Assembly (NCBI GenBank): GCA_934183145.1 | Contig: CAKPSA010000022.1 | Location: 1-14,471, forward strand | Direction: 5' to 3' | DNA: 14,471 nucleotides | From: an uncultured Veillonella sp. | GTDB lineage: Bacteria > Bacillota > Negativicutes > Veillonellales > Veillonellaceae | Part shown: one piece after another, positions 6,120-13,229 of the stretch | How positions within the stretch are numbered: position 1 is the first letter of the stretch | Layout of the letters: every line of letters starts with the position of its first letter | The notes under the pieces: model-generated | Told to the model about the DNA's origin: nothing | Databases searched by the model: none | Seen by the model: the letters and a program-made list of their open reading frames with translations, nothing else | Made by a program: the position numbers and the translations under genes

Positions 6120-6393
6120 TTATATGAATATTGCGTTGAAAAAGACGGCACTTCTCAGACGGATTTAGTAGAGACCAAACTCATGGGCTGAAAGGTTTGG
6201 AAATCTAGAGATTTGCGGATCACTTTGGAGCAAGCAGGAACCCTGCCGGTGAACACCGTTATATGTCTAAGTGGCTTTCACAACATGAATCCTAGTTATT
6301 TCGTATGCTCGGAATATGCTAGCTTTCACAGAAGGTCAGTAGGGTGGTACCACGGATATGACGTCCGTCCCTTCGGGGGCGGGCGATTTTTTT
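6120..6393 (+). promoter_or_regulatory. T-box leader sensing uncharged tRNA-Ile
   Basis: The leader has the T-box core AGGGTGGTACCACGG at 6341-6355, close to the classic sequence. An antiterminator can be drawn: AGGG (6341-6344) with CCCT (6369-6372), the 7-nt bulge TGGTACC (6345-6351), and ACGGA (6352-6356) with TCCGT (6364-6368). Its TGGT would pair with the ACCA end of uncharged tRNA, matching an A discriminator as in tRNA-Ile. The same TCCGTCCC bases are needed by the terminator, so the two are exclusive. Upstream are a distal Stem I helix CCAAAC/GTTTGG (6175-6180, 6195-6200), AGTA at 6167-6170, and a GCAGG/CCTGC hairpin (6234-6246). ATC at 6219-6221, followed by A, is my candidate isoleucine specifier; that assignment is tentative. 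Short open frames here (6003-6191, 6213-6425) are not genes. Confidence 0.95.
6362..6393 (+). terminator. T-box-controlled terminator of ileS
   Basis: A 10-bp GC-rich stem (6362-6371 with 6376-6385, two G-T pairs) closes a TTCG tetraloop and is followed by seven T (6387-6393). Bases 6364-6372 also form the antiterminator, so uncharged tRNA-Ile would prevent this hairpin and allow ileS to be read. Confidence 0.93.
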
Positions 6394-6411
6394 ATGTAAA
6401 AGGAGCACATC

Positions 6412-9246
6412 ATGGATTACGGTAAGACGTTACATTTGCCTGAAACAGAATTCCCAATGCGCGGCAATTTGCCTAAGCGCGAACCAGAAATCTTAAAGTT
6501 CTGGGAAGACAACAAAATTTATCAAAAACGTTTGGAATTGCGTAAAGACGCAAAACCTTTCATTTTGCATGATGGCCCTCCATATGCGAACGGTAAATTA
6601 CACATCGGTCATGCCCTCAACAAAACGTTGAAGGATATCATCATGAAATACAAAACAATGACTGGTCATTATACACGTTACATCCCTGGTTGGGATACAC
6701 ACGGTTTGCCAATCGAGCATGCGGTTATTAAAAACACAGGTCTTAACCGTCATGAAATGGCACCATTGGACTTGCGCAACAAATGTAAGGAATATGCATT
6801 AGAATGCGTAGAAAACCAAAAACAAGACTTCATTCGCTTTGGTGTATTAGGCGAGTGGGAACGTCCTTATTTGACATTACGCCCTGAGTTCGAAGTAAAA
6901 CAACTTGGCATCTTTGGCGAAATGGCAAAACGCGGCCATATCTACAAAGGTCTTAAAACTGTATACTGGTGTACGCACTGCGAAACTGCATTGGCAGAAG
7001 CAGAAATTGAATACGCTGAGAAAAAATCCTTCTCCATCTACGTAAAATTCCCTTACGTATCCGAGAAAAAGGTAACATTGCCAGCTGGCGTAGATCCAAA
7101 ACAAGCATACGCTGTTATTTGGACAACTACTCCTTGGACAATGCCTGCCAATGTAGCTATTTCCGTTAACCCTGACCTTGAATATGGCTGGGTAAAAGTA
7201 GGCGACGAATACTACTTGATGGCTACTGAACTCGTTGATGCGGCTATGAAAGATATCGGCATTGAAGACTATGAAATCGTAAATCGCTTCTCTGGCGCAG
7301 ACTTAGAATTGGCTGAGTTCAAACATCCATTCGTAGAACGCACATCCACTGTATTGTGTGGCGACCATGTAACACTTGAAGCAGGTACTGGTTGCGTACA
7401 TACAGCTCCTGCACATGGTGAAGACGACTTTAACATCGTTATGCGTTATAACAAGGAAGGCAAAACTGAACTTCCTATCGTATCCCTTGTTAACGAAACT
7501 GGTAACTACACTAAACAAGTAGATGACAACCGCTATGGCGATACTGAATTCCCATTGGCTGGCGTAGAAATTCACGATGCAGAGGTGCCTGTTATTAAAA
7601 TCTTGGCGCACAATAATGCCTTGCTTCACAAATCTAGCTTGCGTCACCAATACGCTCACTGCTGGCGTTGTAAAAACCCTGTAATCTACCGCGCTACAGA
7701 ACAATGGTTCTCCTCTGTAGATGGTTACCGTCAACAAGCGCTTGATGCGATCGACAACCAAGTACAATGGATTCCTAAATGGGGCCATGACCGTATCTTC
7801 AACATGGTTCGCGACCGTGGTGACTGGGTAATTTCCCGTCAACGTATTTGGGGTGTGCCAATTCCTATTTACTATTGTGAAAGCTGCGGCGAGCACATCA
7901 TCAACGATGATACTATCAAAGCATTACAAGAAAAAGTAGCTGTAGAAGGCTCCGATGCTTGGTGGGCTCACAGTGCAAAAGAATTGTTACCAGAAGGATT
8001 CAAATGTCCTCATTGCGGTCATGATGAGTTCAAAAAAGAAACTGATATCATGGACGTATGGTTTGACTCTGGTTCCTCTTGGTCTGGCGTACTTGAAGTT
8101 AACGGCTTAGATGTACCATGTGCTATGTACCTTGAAGGTTCCGACCAACATCGCGGTTGGTTCAACTCTTCCTTGTTGACTGCAGTAGCAACAACAGGTA
8201 AAGCACCTTACAACTCCGTATTGACTCACGGCTTCGTTGTGGACGGCGAAGGTCGCAAAATGTCTAAATCTGTAGGTAATACAGTAGCTCCAAGCGACAT
8301 CATCGACATATACGGCGCTGACGTTATGCGTTTGTGGGTATCCTCCGCGGATTACCAAGCAGACGTACGTTTGTCTAAAGACATCGTAAAACAATTATCC
8401 GAAGTATATCGTAAGATCCGTAATACATTCCGCTTCTTGCTCGGTAACTTGGATGACTTCAATCCAAACACTGACAAAGTGGCTTATGCAGATATGTCCG
8501 AATTCGATAAATGGGCATTGTTGCGCTTAGAAGAGGTACGTCAAAAGGTTACTGATGCATACGAAAACTATGAATTCCACATGTTGTACCATGCAATTCA
8601 TAACTTCTGCACAGTAGACTTGAGCTCCATCTACCTTGATGTCATGAAAGATACTATGTATGCTGAAAGCAAAAACAACGTAGCTCGTCGTTCTGCCCAA
8701 ACAGCTATGTACGAAATCTTGAAAACATTGGTAGCAATGGTATCTCCAGTACTTTCCTTCACAGCAGAAGAAGTATGGAAATACATGCCTAAAGAAGAAG
8801 GCATGCCTGAATCCGTTATGCTTCAAGATTGGCCACAAGGTCATCCTGAACACTTCAACCAAGAATTGGCTGATAAATGGAACCAATTATTAGACTTGCG
8901 TACATCTGTACAAAAAGCATTGGAATTGGCTCGTCAAAACAAAACAATCGGTCACCCATTGGATGCATCCGTTACAGTATACGCTGAAGGCACTGCATTC
9001 GACGCATTGAACGCTCTTGGTGAAGACGGCTTAGCTAAACTCGTTATCGTATCCGAAGCTCACATCGTAAATGGCACTGCACCAGCAGAGGCTGTAAAAG
9101 ATGAAGAAACAGGCGTTGCAACAGTAGTTGCTCCATCTGAACTTGAAAAATGTGAACGCTGCTGGATCCACCGCGATACAGTAGGTCAAGATAGCGAACA
9201 CCCTACACTTTGCCATCGCTGTGCTGAGGTTGTTGAATCTCTATAA
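6412..9246 (+). CDS. ileS: Isoleucyl-tRNA synthetase
   Basis: IleRS charges tRNA-Ile with isoleucine in the cytoplasm and edits mischarged valine. At 944 residues it has the normal length of the bacterial type. Class I signatures are PPYANGKLHIGHALNKT with HIGH at 64-67, and GRKMSKSVGNT with KMSKS at 616-620. The CP1 editing domain shows TTPWTMPAN and GTGCVHTAPAHGEDDF; WRCKNPVIYRATEQWF and DVWFDSGSSW flank the catalytic fold. The C-terminal zinc finger is present (C914, C917, C934, C937), as in bacterial rather than eukaryote-like, mupirocin-resistant enzymes. An extra pair of CxxC motifs (YYCESCGEH and FKCPHCGHD) lies in the middle. AGGAG at 6401-6405 sets the start. The gene is a single unit with its own promoter, T-box and terminator. 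Confidence 0.99.
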   Translation: MDYGKTLHLPETEFPMRGNLPKREPEILKFWEDNKIYQKRLELRKDAKPFILHDGPPYANGKLHIGHALNKTLKDIIMKYKTMTGHYTRYIPGWDTHGLPIEHAVIKNTGLNRHEMAPLDLRNKCKEYALECVENQKQDFIRFGVLGEWERPYLTLRPEFEVKQLGIFGEMAKRGHIYKGLKTVYWCTHCETALAEAEIEYAEKKSFSIYVKFPYVSEKKVTLPAGVDPKQAYAVIWTTTPWTMPANVAISVNPDLEYGWVKVGDEYYLMATELVDAAMKDIGIEDYEIVNRFSGADLELAEFKHPFVERTSTVLCGDHVTLEAGTGCVHTAPAHGEDDFNIVMRYNKEGKTELPIVSLVNETGNYTKQVDDNRYGDTEFPLAGVEIHDAEVPVIKILAHNNALLHKSSLRHQYAHCWRCKNPVIYRATEQWFSSVDGYRQQALDAIDNQVQWIPKWGHDRIFNMVRDRGDWVISRQRIWGVPIPIYYCESCGEHIINDDTIKALQEKVAVEGSDAWWAHSAKELLPEGFKCPHCGHDEFKKETDIMDVWFDSGSSWSGVLEVNGLDVPCAMYLEGSDQHRGWFNSSLLTAVATTGKAPYNSVLTHGFVVDGEGRKMSKSVGNTVAPSDIIDIYGADVMRLWVSSADYQADVRLSKDIVKQLSEVYRKIRNTFRFLLGNLDDFNPNTDKVAYADMSEFDKWALLRLEEVRQKVTDAYENYEFHMLYHAIHNFCTVDLSSIYLDVMKDTMYAESKNNVARRSAQTAMYEILKTLVAMVSPVLSFTAEEVWKYMPKEEGMPESVMLQDWPQGHPEHFNQELADKWNQLLDLRTSVQKALELARQNKTIGHPLDASVTVYAEGTAFDALNALGEDGLAKLVIVSEAHIVNGTAPAEAVKDEETGVATVVAPSELEKCERCWIHRDTVGQDSEHPTLCHRCAEVVESL

Positions 9247-9257
9247 TCTGTAAACAA

Positions 9258-9317
9258 GAAACCCTTCTCTACTATTCTCTAGTTCGGTTTGAACTGGGAA
9301 TATAGAGAAGGGTTTTT
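9258..9317 (+). terminator. Intrinsic terminator of ileS
   Basis: A long hairpin: outer stem AAACCCTTCTCTA (9259-9271) with its complement (9303-9315), then a partly paired middle (TATTCTC with GGGAATA) and an inner AGTTC/GAACT stem around a GGTTT loop. Five T (9313-9317) follow. It stops ileS transcripts 12 nt after the stop codon. Confidence 0.92.
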
Positions 9318-9550
9318 CTGTTATGACCAAATTTCGTAGGTATGGTCATCTTAGTTTACAAAATATTAAGAAAATATATAAAATTATGAACTCGTTGTAT
9401 GCTATCTTTCTCATGAAATTATCTATGGTAATTGCTACTTTGTTATTTTCCTCATGAAAAATTAATGTGTAAAAAATTACTCATTTCACATTAAATTTAA
9501 TATCCTAGTTTAAGATATTTATAGTTAGTTTAGTTATTGTGCTTATATGA
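9318..9550 (+). promoter_or_regulatory. Control region of the 25-residue peptide gene
   Basis: No convincing gene lies here. What it holds: a direct repeat CTCATGAAA at 9410-9418 and 9451-9459 (41 bp apart, near four helical turns); an 8-bp inverted repeat TTAATGTG (9462-9469) and CACATTAA (9487-9494) with a 17-nt centre; and a plausible promoter, TTAATA (9497-9502), 17 bp, TATAGT (9520-9525), with transcription starting near 9532. The repeats sit just upstream of that promoter, where an activator or repressor could bind. The elements are seen directly; their role is inferred. Confidence 0.45.
9524..9550 (+). repeat. Short dispersed repeat, copy 2
   Basis: GTTAGTTTAGTTA-T-TGTG-C-TTATATGA matches the copy at 2490-2514 apart from two single-base insertions. 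Here it spans the probable transcription start and ends just before the ribosome site of the small peptide gene. Confidence 0.4.
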
Positions 9551-9565
9551 GAAGGAGGAAGAGCA

Positions 9566-9643
9566 ATGGTAGCAACTATCGTTAAAGCAATTTTGGCTGC
9601 ACTTACTGGTTTAGCAAACGCAATCTTGCCTTTATTCAAATAA
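9566..9643 (+). CDS. 25-residue amphipathic cationic peptide
   Basis: A short gene of 25 codons plus TAA, starting MVATIVKAILAAL and ending ILPLFK. It is not a family I can name. A very strong ribosome site, GAAGGAGGAAG (9551-9561), lies 4-5 nt before the ATG, a promoter lies upstream and a terminator 17 nt after the stop, so it looks like a real single-gene unit. The peptide has no acidic residue and two lysines. On a helix, T4, K7, A11, T14, N18, P22 and K25 form one narrow polar stripe against I5, V6, I9, L10, L13, L16, I20, L21 and F24, so it should bind or span membranes. Candidates are a phenol-soluble-modulin-like surfactant, a leaderless bacteriocin, a type I toxin, or a small membrane-protein partner. 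No immunity gene is seen beside it. Confidence 0.75.
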   Translation: MVATIVKAILAALTGLANAILPLFK

Positions 9644-9660
9644 CAATTTCATTCCCCAGC

Positions 9661-9693
9661 AAAAAGACCACCTGGCTTGCAGGTGGTCTTTTT
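9661..9693. terminator. Bidirectional terminator between the peptide gene and the Sel1-like gene
   Basis: A perfect 13-bp stem (9661-9673 with 9681-9693) closes a 7-nt GGCTTGC loop. Five A at the left and five T at the right make it work on both strands: for the peptide gene ending at 9643 and for the minus-strand gene ending at 9702. Confidence 0.93.
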
Positions 9694-9701
9694 CTTATAT
9701 T

Positions 9702-12071
9702 CTATTGCAATGCCTTTGGAACACTGAGTTTTTTCCAGTTGTCTAACTCAGGGATTTCCAAGGTATTAATCGTTTTTTGAATCCAGTAGTTTAATGATAC
9801 TTCGTTACCTAACTGTTGTTCAAATAAATAGGTATTACCTGGCGTATCTTGAGGTTTTCCATCCTTGTCGATAGAGTGGCGCATGGATTCTTTCAAATAG
9901 AGTTGTACTCTAAATGGATTTGCGTGATTACCTCTAAAAATGAAATAAGATGGGCCGATAAAGTCATGGGTACGGACATTAATTTGTTCGTACTTTTTGT
10001 CTTTTAAGCCTTGTAGTGCAGTTTGTATCATGGCGTTTGCATCGTCGTATTCCTCAAGTAGGAATGCTTGTTGATCTACGTCGAGTACATAATGCCAAGT
10101 CGGTTTTTCTTCGTTCGTTTCAACAGACCAGGAATCTCCCAATGCTGGTAATTGATGATTATCGTAGAGGTCTTTTAATAGCTGAATAGTATTCTCTTTT
10201 TTGAATAGTGCTCGATAGATCATCTCTTGACCTTCTGTAGGGTCATAACCATGTATTCTGACTTGGTACGCATCACGTGGCATGCGCTTTACATCTAGCT
10301 TAAAAATGTTGCGTAGCTTATCTGGAATGGAGAGGAAATGATTGTAAAAGCTAAGTTTCATTTCTTCTTGTGCTTCTAAGGCGTGCTCGATGGTTTGCCA
10401 ACCATATAAGGTAGTATCCCATAAGAAGTCATCCATGTTTACAGATAAGCGGGCCGCATTTTGAGGCCATTCAGTGTGACCAGGCCGTACTGTTGAAGTA
10501 GACTCTGTGATACCTTCTTTATAGTGCCAATGGCCGTCTATTTCTTCAAAGGCCGCCAAGCGCTCTTCTGCTTCATCATCGATAGGAATATCTTTTAACT
10601 CTTCATCGAGGTTTGCCTTGTGAGACAGTATGTATTGATGGGATTCTTCGTAATAGGCTACAGCAGTATCTAAATCAGGTTTGCCGGTGACATAGCCTTT
10701 TTCATAGGCATAGCCTAAGGCCACACGTGTTAAAGCCCGTGTAATATCGTAGAAGAGAACCCGATTGTCCTCTTCTAGGGCACGTTTTTCTTCATCTAGT
10801 ACACGTGTTAAGGACTGTACGCCAAAGCGTATGTTCTTGGTTACCCCTAAGCCGTGGATGCGCATGTAACCGATGTATGGCAAGGAGAACATAAATCGTT
10901 CTTTTGTGGCTGCCATATGGGTTAGGTCTGCAATGAGTCCCCAGTCGAGGGGGAGGTGACCGATGTGGAAAATATAGCCAAAGGCAGCTTGTAAGGCGGC
11001 ATAGCCTGCATCGCTAAAATATTTAGTAGCTGCACGGCGGTATAGGCCAATAGCCTTTACAGGATCATAAGGGATGACTCTGCGTAGCTCTTTAGTATCA
11101 TAGAAATGATAGTAATAATCTGCTAATTCAGCGGTGCTTTCAGCTTGACCTAAGGCGGCACCTTTCGTAAACCATATGAAAGCATCCTCAAAATTTCCAT
11201 GTTCGTGACAGTCTAGACCGGTGTAGAGCATCATGGTTGGATTACCAAGCTCAGCAGCAGTTAAAGCTACGCGGCGCGCATTATTAAAATCGCCTTCGTC
11301 GATATAGATGTTGCGTAAATTGCCTTGGAACATGGCAAGCCCGTTGTCGAGTGCCTTGTTAAACCATTCTTTGGCTAGTTTAGTAGCATTTTCTTGTAAT
11401 GTTTCGTCTGAGACTGTGCCTTGTAAGGCTGCTAGGCGTTCCTGTATAGAACCTTTTTGTAAGCTTTGCTGTATGCGTTTAGATAAGCTTTTACGAGGTG
11501 GTGTAATCATATCCCTCGCAAGGCTAATGCGGTCGTCATCGCGCCAGAAAAAGACATTGCCTATAATGTATTGGCAAAAAGCATCACCTTGCTTGGCATA
11601 ATCGTAAACGATACGAAATGCATCATCAAAGGATATTAACATATCCTTTTCAACTGTAGGTGTAATGGTTCCATTGATACGTAATGCTTGTAAGGTACCG
11701 ATAGGACTACAACGGCGAATGCTATCGTGCAAGCATTGATAAGTGCGCATGTTATTTTCTGGGAAGTTTGATTCCTCCCATGTAAAGCGTGGACCTGCGT
11801 AAATACGGGCCAACAAAGCATACGCATCAGCTATCTCTCGAGATTCTGGATTATTGGCTATTTTTAACGTGTCCTCTTTGGTGTCGATTTCATTTTCTAA
11901 AGAGGTAGTCATGTCATTTCTCAACGCTCGATGATTCGGCTGTTCAGGACTATGTTGATTATTTACAATCAGTTCTAATTGGCGCAAACCTTCTTGGGCC
12001 ATTTCTTGATTGTAGGATGTGAAAATCATGTGGAAGACCTTTTGTAGGCGTTCCGTAAAGTACTGTGCCAT
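9702..12071 (-). CDS. Large cytoplasmic protein with Sel1/TPR-like repeats
   Basis: The 789-residue product has no signal peptide or membrane segment. The middle (about 145-485) is made of helix-turn-helix repeats of the Sel1/TPR kind, for example AKEWFNKALDNGLAMFQGNL, DAFIWFTKGAALGQAESTAELADYY, KAIGLYRRAATKYFSDAGYAAL and TAVAYYEESHQYIL. Such repeats usually hold protein partners together. The N-terminal 145 residues are helical. The C-terminal 240 or so (from about 550) are a mixed, Trp- and Tyr-rich domain that I cannot assign; an acidic linker, IDDEAEERLAAFEEID (497-512), precedes it. AAGGAGG (12082-12076) lies 4 nt before the ATG and supports the start. It is transcribed alone, between two terminators. 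The exact partner and role are unknown. Confidence 0.85.
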   Translation of the reverse strand: MAQYFTERLQKVFHMIFTSYNQEMAQEGLRQLELIVNNQHSPEQPNHRALRNDMTTSLENEIDTKEDTLKIANNPESREIADAYALLARIYAGPRFTWEESNFPENNMRTYQCLHDSIRRCSPIGTLQALRINGTITPTVEKDMLISFDDAFRIVYDYAKQGDAFCQYIIGNVFFWRDDDRISLARDMITPPRKSLSKRIQQSLQKGSIQERLAALQGTVSDETLQENATKLAKEWFNKALDNGLAMFQGNLRNIYIDEGDFNNARRVALTAAELGNPTMMLYTGLDCHEHGNFEDAFIWFTKGAALGQAESTAELADYYYHFYDTKELRRVIPYDPVKAIGLYRRAATKYFSDAGYAALQAAFGYIFHIGHLPLDWGLIADLTHMAATKERFMFSLPYIGYMRIHGLGVTKNIRFGVQSLTRVLDEEKRALEEDNRVLFYDITRALTRVALGYAYEKGYVTGKPDLDTAVAYYEESHQYILSHKANLDEELKDIPIDDEAEERLAAFEEIDGHWHYKEGITESTSTVRPGHTEWPQNAARLSVNMDDFLWDTTLYGWQTIEHALEAQEEMKLSFYNHFLSIPDKLRNIFKLDVKRMPRDAYQVRIHGYDPTEGQEMIYRALFKKENTIQLLKDLYDNHQLPALGDSWSVETNEEKPTWHYVLDVDQQAFLLEEYDDANAMIQTALQGLKDKKYEQINVRTHDFIGPSYFIFRGNHANPFRVQLYLKESMRHSIDKDGKPQDTPGNTYLFEQQLGNEVSLNYWIQKTINTLEIPELDNWKKLSVPKALQ

Positions 12072-12158
12072 AAGGCCTCCTTTAATTAGTTACATTTACT
12101 ATAGAATACGTATTTATTATATAACGAACGCGAGGGACCGTAAAAGAGGGATTAGAAT

Positions 12159-12224
12159 AAAAAATCCCCTCTGAAAGAACTTTGAAATCACAATACTGTG
12201 CGTCCTGTAGTCTTTCAGAGGGGG
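12159..12224 (-). terminator. Terminator of the amino-acid-binding lipoprotein gene, with a long branched loop
   Basis: On the minus strand a perfect 13-bp stem (12223-12211 with 12178-12166) is followed by ATTTTTT (12165-12159). The 32-nt loop is unusually long and contains a small CACA/TGTG hairpin. It lies 54 nt after the stop codon at 12278. Confidence 0.85.
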
Positions 12225-12277
12225 CATATATATCCTAGTTTATAGAGATTATATACTCTAGTTCATAGCGCTAGATA

Positions 12278-13060
12278 TTATTTTTTGTTGTAATCGCCGA
12301 ACCATTTGTCGTAGATTTTTTGGTAAGTGCCGTCTTCTTTAAGTTCTTTAAGAGCTTTGTTAACAGCTTCTTGTAATGCTTTGTTGCCTTTTTTCACGCC
12401 AAGAACTGTGCCTGGGGATTGAGTAGGTTCGCCTACGAGTTTAAGGTCTTGATCAGCACCTTGTTTGAGGTAGTACATAGCTACTGCGTTATCGATGATA
12501 GCACCGTCGATTGTACCAGCTTTCAATTCCATGAAGATATTAGCATTGGAATCGATTTGTTTTACTGTTGTACCAGGAATTTTTTGAGCCATTTCAACAG
12601 GGATTGTACCAATTTGAGCACCTACAGTTTTACCTGCTAATTCATCCATGTTGTGGATTGTTGTGTTGTCTTTACGAACAACTGTGATGAAACCGCCTTG
12701 GTCAAAGTATACATCGGAGAAGTCCAATGCTTTTTCACGTTCAGGTGTAGCATTGATACCTGCTGCGATCATGTCGATATCGCCAGATTGAACTGCTGGA
12801 ATCAAAGCATCGAAGCCCATGGATTTGAATTCCATTTTTAAACCAAGTTTTTTAGCAATTGCTTCGGACAAATCAACGTCGAAACCAACGTATTTGTCGC
12901 CTTCAGTAAATTCGAATGGTGGGAATGTAGTTTCAGAACCTACACGCAATACACCTTCTTGTTGTGTCATTTTTGGTTTGTCATTACCACAACCAGCCAA
13001 TAAACCCATTGCTGCTACCGCTACGAGGGCGATGGCTGTCAACTTTTTGAACTTAAACAT
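12278..13060 (-). CDS. Amino-acid ABC transporter substrate-binding lipoprotein (family 3)
   Basis: The 260-residue product is a family 3 solute-binding protein of the GlnH/HisJ/ArtJ kind, which captures a polar amino acid and hands it to an ABC importer. It opens with a lipoprotein signal peptide and lipobox LLAGC, the lipidated cysteine being C24. Family features are LRVGSETTFPPFEF, GDKYVGFDVDLSEAIAKKLG, FDALIPAVQSGDIDMIAAGINATPEREKALDFSDVYF (R108 is the likely carboxylate-binding arginine), GAQIGTI, LKAGTIDGAIIDNAVA and the C-terminal DGTYQKIYDKWFG. I start at 13060: GAGGAGG (13072-13066) lies 5 nt upstream and the signal peptide begins there; an ATG at 13078 lacks support. No permease or ATPase gene is beside it in this window, so it may serve a transporter encoded elsewhere. 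The exact ligand cannot be read from the sequence. Confidence 0.95.
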   Translation of the reverse strand: MFKFKKLTAIALVAVAAMGLLAGCGNDKPKMTQQEGVLRVGSETTFPPFEFTEGDKYVGFDVDLSEAIAKKLGLKMEFKSMGFDALIPAVQSGDIDMIAAGINATPEREKALDFSDVYFDQGGFITVVRKDNTTIHNMDELAGKTVGAQIGTIPVEMAQKIPGTTVKQIDSNANIFMELKAGTIDGAIIDNAVAMYYLKQGADQDLKLVGEPTQSPGTVLGVKKGNKALQEAVNKALKELKEDGTYQKIYDKWFGDYNKK

Positions 13061-13109
13061 AGAAACCTCCTCAAACATCCATATACATGGTTTATCAAAT
13101 TCTGTTTAT

Positions 13110-13152
13110 ATTGTACGGAATTTTACAATAATAGGCAATAACATTGTATAAT
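13110..13152. promoter_or_regulatory. Divergent control region with ATTGTA repeats
   Basis: ATTGTA (13110-13115) and TACAAT (13124-13129) form an inverted repeat with an 8-bp centre, and a third ATTGTA (13143-13148) follows. The repeats overlap likely promoter parts: for the M20 gene, TTTACA (13122-13127) and a perfect TATAAT (13147-13152) spaced 19 bp, and for the lipoprotein gene the AT-rich -10 area on the other strand near 13109-13104. This would suit an operator controlling both genes, but no known regulator site is recognised. Confidence 0.4.
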
Positions 13153-13229
13153 TAAGAGTAAACGATTTTCATATTCGAACGAGCTTTGTCTATTCTTATA
13201 TTAATTTATATATAACAAATGGAGGCACT

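Noticed and set aside
6003..6425. Two open frames of 62 and 70 codons before ileS
   Set aside because: They lie within a terminator, the ileS promoter and the structured T-box leader; no ribosome sites and no protein-like composition.
9323..9457. 44-codon frame after ileS with a basic start and hydrophobic end
   Set aside because: It begins 5 nt after the T run of the ileS terminator, has no well-spaced ribosome site and no promoter of its own; such frames are common in AT-rich spacers. It resembles a small membrane peptide, so expression data could reopen it.
12819..13151. 110-codon + strand frame opposite the lipoprotein gene start
   Set aside because: It overlaps the certain lipoprotein gene and its promoter region, with no ribosome site and no family resemblance.
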